A model generated the notes under the pieces. That model did not search any database, had not been told where the DNA came from, and worked only from the letters and a program-made list of their open reading frames with translations. 34,688 nt of DNA from JAUZQZ01 sp964492105 (GTDB lineage: Bacteria; Pseudomonadota; Zetaproteobacteria; Mariprofundales; Mariprofundaceae): NCBI GenBank assembly GCA_964492105.1, contig CAZBJB010000009.1, forward strand, positions 1 to 34,688, written 5' to 3'. Position 1 is the stretch's first letter. Each line of letters starts with the position of its first letter. Positions 32,652 through 34,688 of this stretch are shown here, in pieces. The translations under genes were made by a program, and so were the position numbers.

Positions 32652-34361
32652 CTACTCCCGCGCGTGTTCCTTGTAATAATTAATCATGCCGTTTGTTGAT
32701 CCGTCATGGCTTTTAACCTCAGCATCGTCGTCCAGCTCAGGCAAAATTCTGCGCGCCAGTTGCTTCCCCAGTTCCACGCCCCACTGGTCATAGGCATTAA
32801 CGCCCCAGACGATGCTCTGAACAAAAATCTTGTGTTCGTACATGGCGATCAGGCTACCCAGGGTACGCGGTTCCAGCTTCTGGAATAAAATCGAATTGGT
32901 CGGTTTATTGCCCGGGAACACCTTATGCGGCAGCAAGGCCTCCAGCTCATCACCGGAAAGCCCTTCCGCCTCCAGTTCCACGCGCACCTCGGCTTCAGTT
33001 TTACCCCGCATCAGCGCCTCGGTCTGAGCGAAAAAATTGGACAGCAGTATGGGATGATGTCTGCCGACCGGATTCCTGGTTTCGATCGGCGCAAGGAAAT
33101 CGCAGGGGATCAGCTTCGTACCCTGATGGATCATCTGATAGAAGGCATGCTGGCCGTTGGTGCCGGGTTCGCCCCAGATGATCGGACCCGTGGAACAATC
33201 AACAGGTTTACCGTCGCGGGTGACACGTTTACCGTTGCTCTCCATGTCACCCTGCTGAAAGTAAGCAGGAAAGCGATGCATATACTGATCATATGGAAGC
33301 AGAGCATGCGAATCGGCATCAAAAAAATTATTGTACCAGACACCTAACATCCCCAGGATAACCGGGATATTTTCCTCCATCGGTACGGTGCGGAAATGTT
33401 CATCCATATCGTGTGCGCCAGCCAGCAGATCCTCAAAATTGTCCATGCCAATATACAGTGCAATGGAAAGACCCACCGAACTCCATAGCGAATAGCGGCC
33501 TCCCACCCAATCCCAGAATTCAAACATGTTGTTGGTATCAATGCCGAAGGCGGAAACTGCCCTGGCATGGGTGGAAACAGCGACAAAGTGCTTGGCTACG
33601 GCGGTTTTAGTACCGCCGCGCGTCAAAAACCAGTCACGTGCCGTACGCGCATTGGTGATGGTCTCCTGGGTCGTGAAGGTTTTGGATACGATCACAAACA
33701 GTGTCGTCTCACGGTGTAAATGTCGCAGGGTTTCCACCATATGCGTACCATCAATGTTAGATACGAAATGCACATGCAATTTATCACGGCCAAATGGTGT
33801 CAGGGCCTCGGTTACCATTACCGGACCCAAATCGGAGCCACCAATGCCGATATTAACAATATCGGTCATTGGCTTACCTGTACTGCCTTTCCACTCTCCC
33901 GAACGCACCGCTCCTGTAAATGCGCGCATCCGGGCCAGTACCCGGTTCACATCCGGCATCACATCTTTGCCATCCACCATCACGGGTCTGTTCGATCGGT
34001 TACGCAATGCTGTATGTAATACGGCGCGATGCTCGGTCGTATTAATCTTTTCGCCAACAAACATACGTTGGATCCAGCCTGGCACATCACGTTCGCGGGC
34101 CAGTTTCATCAAGCATGAAAACGTTTCGTCATTCATGATGTTCTTGGAGAAATCAACCAGAATATCATTGAACTTCCGTGAATAGCGGTTGAAACGCTCA
34201 CCATCCTCCGCAAACAGGTCGCGCATATGCACGTTGGCCATATGCCGGCGGTGTTCATCAAGGGCCTTCCAGGCTTCTGATTGCGGCAATTCAGACATGA
34301 TGACTGCCTGTGAAGTCATCAAAGTGCCCATGGATGGACTTTTTACGACTTCATCAGACAT
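32652..34361 (-). CDS. pgi: Glucose-6-phosphate isomerase
   Basis: Interconverts glucose 6-phosphate and fructose 6-phosphate. It has the SIS-fold motifs FVGEKINTTEHRAVLHTALR, VNIGIGGSDLGPVMVTEAL, the catalytic Glu in IIWGEPGTNGQHAFYQ, His in FYQMIHQG and Lys in YDQWGVELGKQ. The first ATG (34361) gives 569 residues. The ATG at 34298 (MSELPQSEAWKALDEH) aligns better with the E. coli start and gives 548. The first start is preceded by a run of eleven G that could act as a ribosome binding site. The start is therefore unresolved. It converges with malQ and fits the carbohydrate cluster. Confidence 0.96.
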   Translation of the reverse strand: MSDEVVKSPSMGTLMTSQAVIMSELPQSEAWKALDEHRRHMANVHMRDLFAEDGERFNRYSRKFNDILVDFSKNIMNDETFSCLMKLARERDVPGWIQRMFVGEKINTTEHRAVLHTALRNRSNRPVMVDGKDVMPDVNRVLARMRAFTGAVRSGEWKGSTGKPMTDIVNIGIGGSDLGPVMVTEALTPFGRDKLHVHFVSNIDGTHMVETLRHLHRETTLFVIVSKTFTTQETITNARTARDWFLTRGGTKTAVAKHFVAVSTHARAVSAFGIDTNNMFEFWDWVGGRYSLWSSVGLSIALYIGMDNFEDLLAGAHDMDEHFRTVPMEENIPVILGMLGVWYNNFFDADSHALLPYDQYMHRFPAYFQQGDMESNGKRVTRDGKPVDCSTGPIIWGEPGTNGQHAFYQMIHQGTKLIPCDFLAPIETRNPVGRHHPILLSNFFAQTEALMRGKTEAEVRVELEAEGLSGDELEALLPHKVFPGNKPTNSILFQKLEPRTLGSLIAMYEHKIFVQSIVWGVNAYDQWGVELGKQLARRILPELDDDAEVKSHDGSTNGMINYYKEHARE

Positions 34362-34365
34362 TAAT

Positions 34366-34376
34366 CCCCCCCCCCC
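34366..34376 (-). promoter_or_regulatory. G11 homopolymer at the ribosome-binding position of pgi
   Basis: Eleven C on the plus strand give GGGGGGGGGGG on the pgi strand, 4 nt before the first possible ATG (34361). Such tracts often vary in length by slippage and could tune translation if that ATG is used. The tract could also be an assembly artefact. Confidence 0.4.
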
Positions 34377-34416
34377 TTCATCATATTCTGCATCCCGGAC
34401 GATTTACACCCGGGAA

Positions 34417-34446
34417 CCGACATTGACATTGGATGCAGGGTGTAAG
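34417..34446 (+). repeat. Direct repeat, unit 1 (30 bp)
   Basis: CCGACATTGACATTGGATGC followed by AGGGTGTAAG. The second unit at 34607 has the same bases with two substitutions. TTGACA inside could be a -35 element, but no paired -10 was established. TTACACCC upstream (34404-34411) is inverted to its GGGTGTAA end. Confidence 0.65.
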
Positions 34447-34556
34447 TATTTGGTTTGCCTGGCTCATGCTATACGATACTATACGACAGTGTTTGCATGA
34501 GGCACGCCTGATACTACTGCTACCTCCGTCCATAAAGCCATATTGCATGTGCATGT

Positions 34557-34582
34557 GAGTTTCCTGCAGAACTCGTGTGCGG
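34557..34582 (+). repeat. Decayed family A left end
   Basis: GAGTTTCCTGCAGAACTCG followed by TGTGCGG aligns with GAGCCTCTTGCAAAACTCG followed by TGAGCGG, 21 of 26 positions. No right end is seen before the window stops. It lies between the two 30-bp direct repeats. Confidence 0.5.
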
Positions 34583-34606
34583 ACAAGGGAACAAGCAACC
34601 CAAGAT

Positions 34607-34636
34607 CCGGCATTGACATTGGATGCGGGGTGTAAG
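34607..34636 (+). repeat. Direct repeat, unit 2 (30 bp)
   Basis: CCGGCATTGACATTGGATGC followed by GGGGTGTAAG, 28 of 30 identical to the unit at 34417, with starts 190 bp apart. The remainder of 34377-34688 contains no supported gene. Confidence 0.65.
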
Positions 34637-34688
34637 GGCTTGTGACGAGATAACCTTTACAATCCTACTTGTCTTTTTGCCCATACCC

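Overview
The window looks like chromosomal DNA of a Gram-negative bacterium, most likely a gammaproteobacterium or a nearby lineage. The evidence is Orn, PdxB, an LpoA-type lipoprotein, a DolP-like BON lipoprotein and a dispersed version of the E. coli yraL-yraM-yraN-diaA-yraP gene set. This placement comes from gene content only. No rRNA or tRNA gene, CRISPR array or prophage was seen.

Layout. 1-51: the 3' tail of a group II intron, next to the 3' end of typA (minus strand). 1868-2289: a non-coding patch with remnants of two repeat families. 2290-6062: tldD, pmbA and a PfkB-family kinase whose reading frame is broken near its 3' end. 6087-11450: an accessory-looking block with a UvrD-like helicase (ParE/RelE-like N-terminus, ankyrin-like segment), an orphan MerR-type metal regulator, a foldable leader, a tiny lipoprotein and a 585-residue secreted protein of unknown function, closed by a strong terminator. 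11549-14012: a MITE, then orn, pdxB and the heptose-1-phosphate adenylyltransferase gene (minus strand). 14016-19814: the yra-type envelope cluster (dolP-like, an unknown conserved protein, diaA/gmhA-like, yraN, rsmI on minus; lpoA on plus). 20052-22864: tlyA, hemL, hisI and hisE. 23059-32589: a decayed fructosamine-kinase fragment and DUF2062, then glycogen/alpha-glucan metabolism (glgB, pgm, glgC, a GH57 enzyme, malQ). 32652-34361: pgi. Pgi, Pgm, GlgC and GlgB form a path from hexose phosphate towards branched glucan, and GH57 and MalQ would remodel or recover it. Glycogen synthase (glgA) is not in the window.

The most distinctive feature is the set of small non-coding repeats. Family A is a 161-bp MITE-like element with inverted ends starting GAGCCTCTTGCAAAACTC. 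It has two full copies with perfect but different 4-bp flanking duplications (CCTT, ATAT), plus several solo ends. Family B is about 220 bp with inverted ends that match within a copy but differ between copies. A short palindrome related to the family B ends also occurs alone. These repeats supply the stop codons and last residues of orn, merR and malQ, and the start codons of tlyA and, at its edge, the heptose adenylyltransferase gene.
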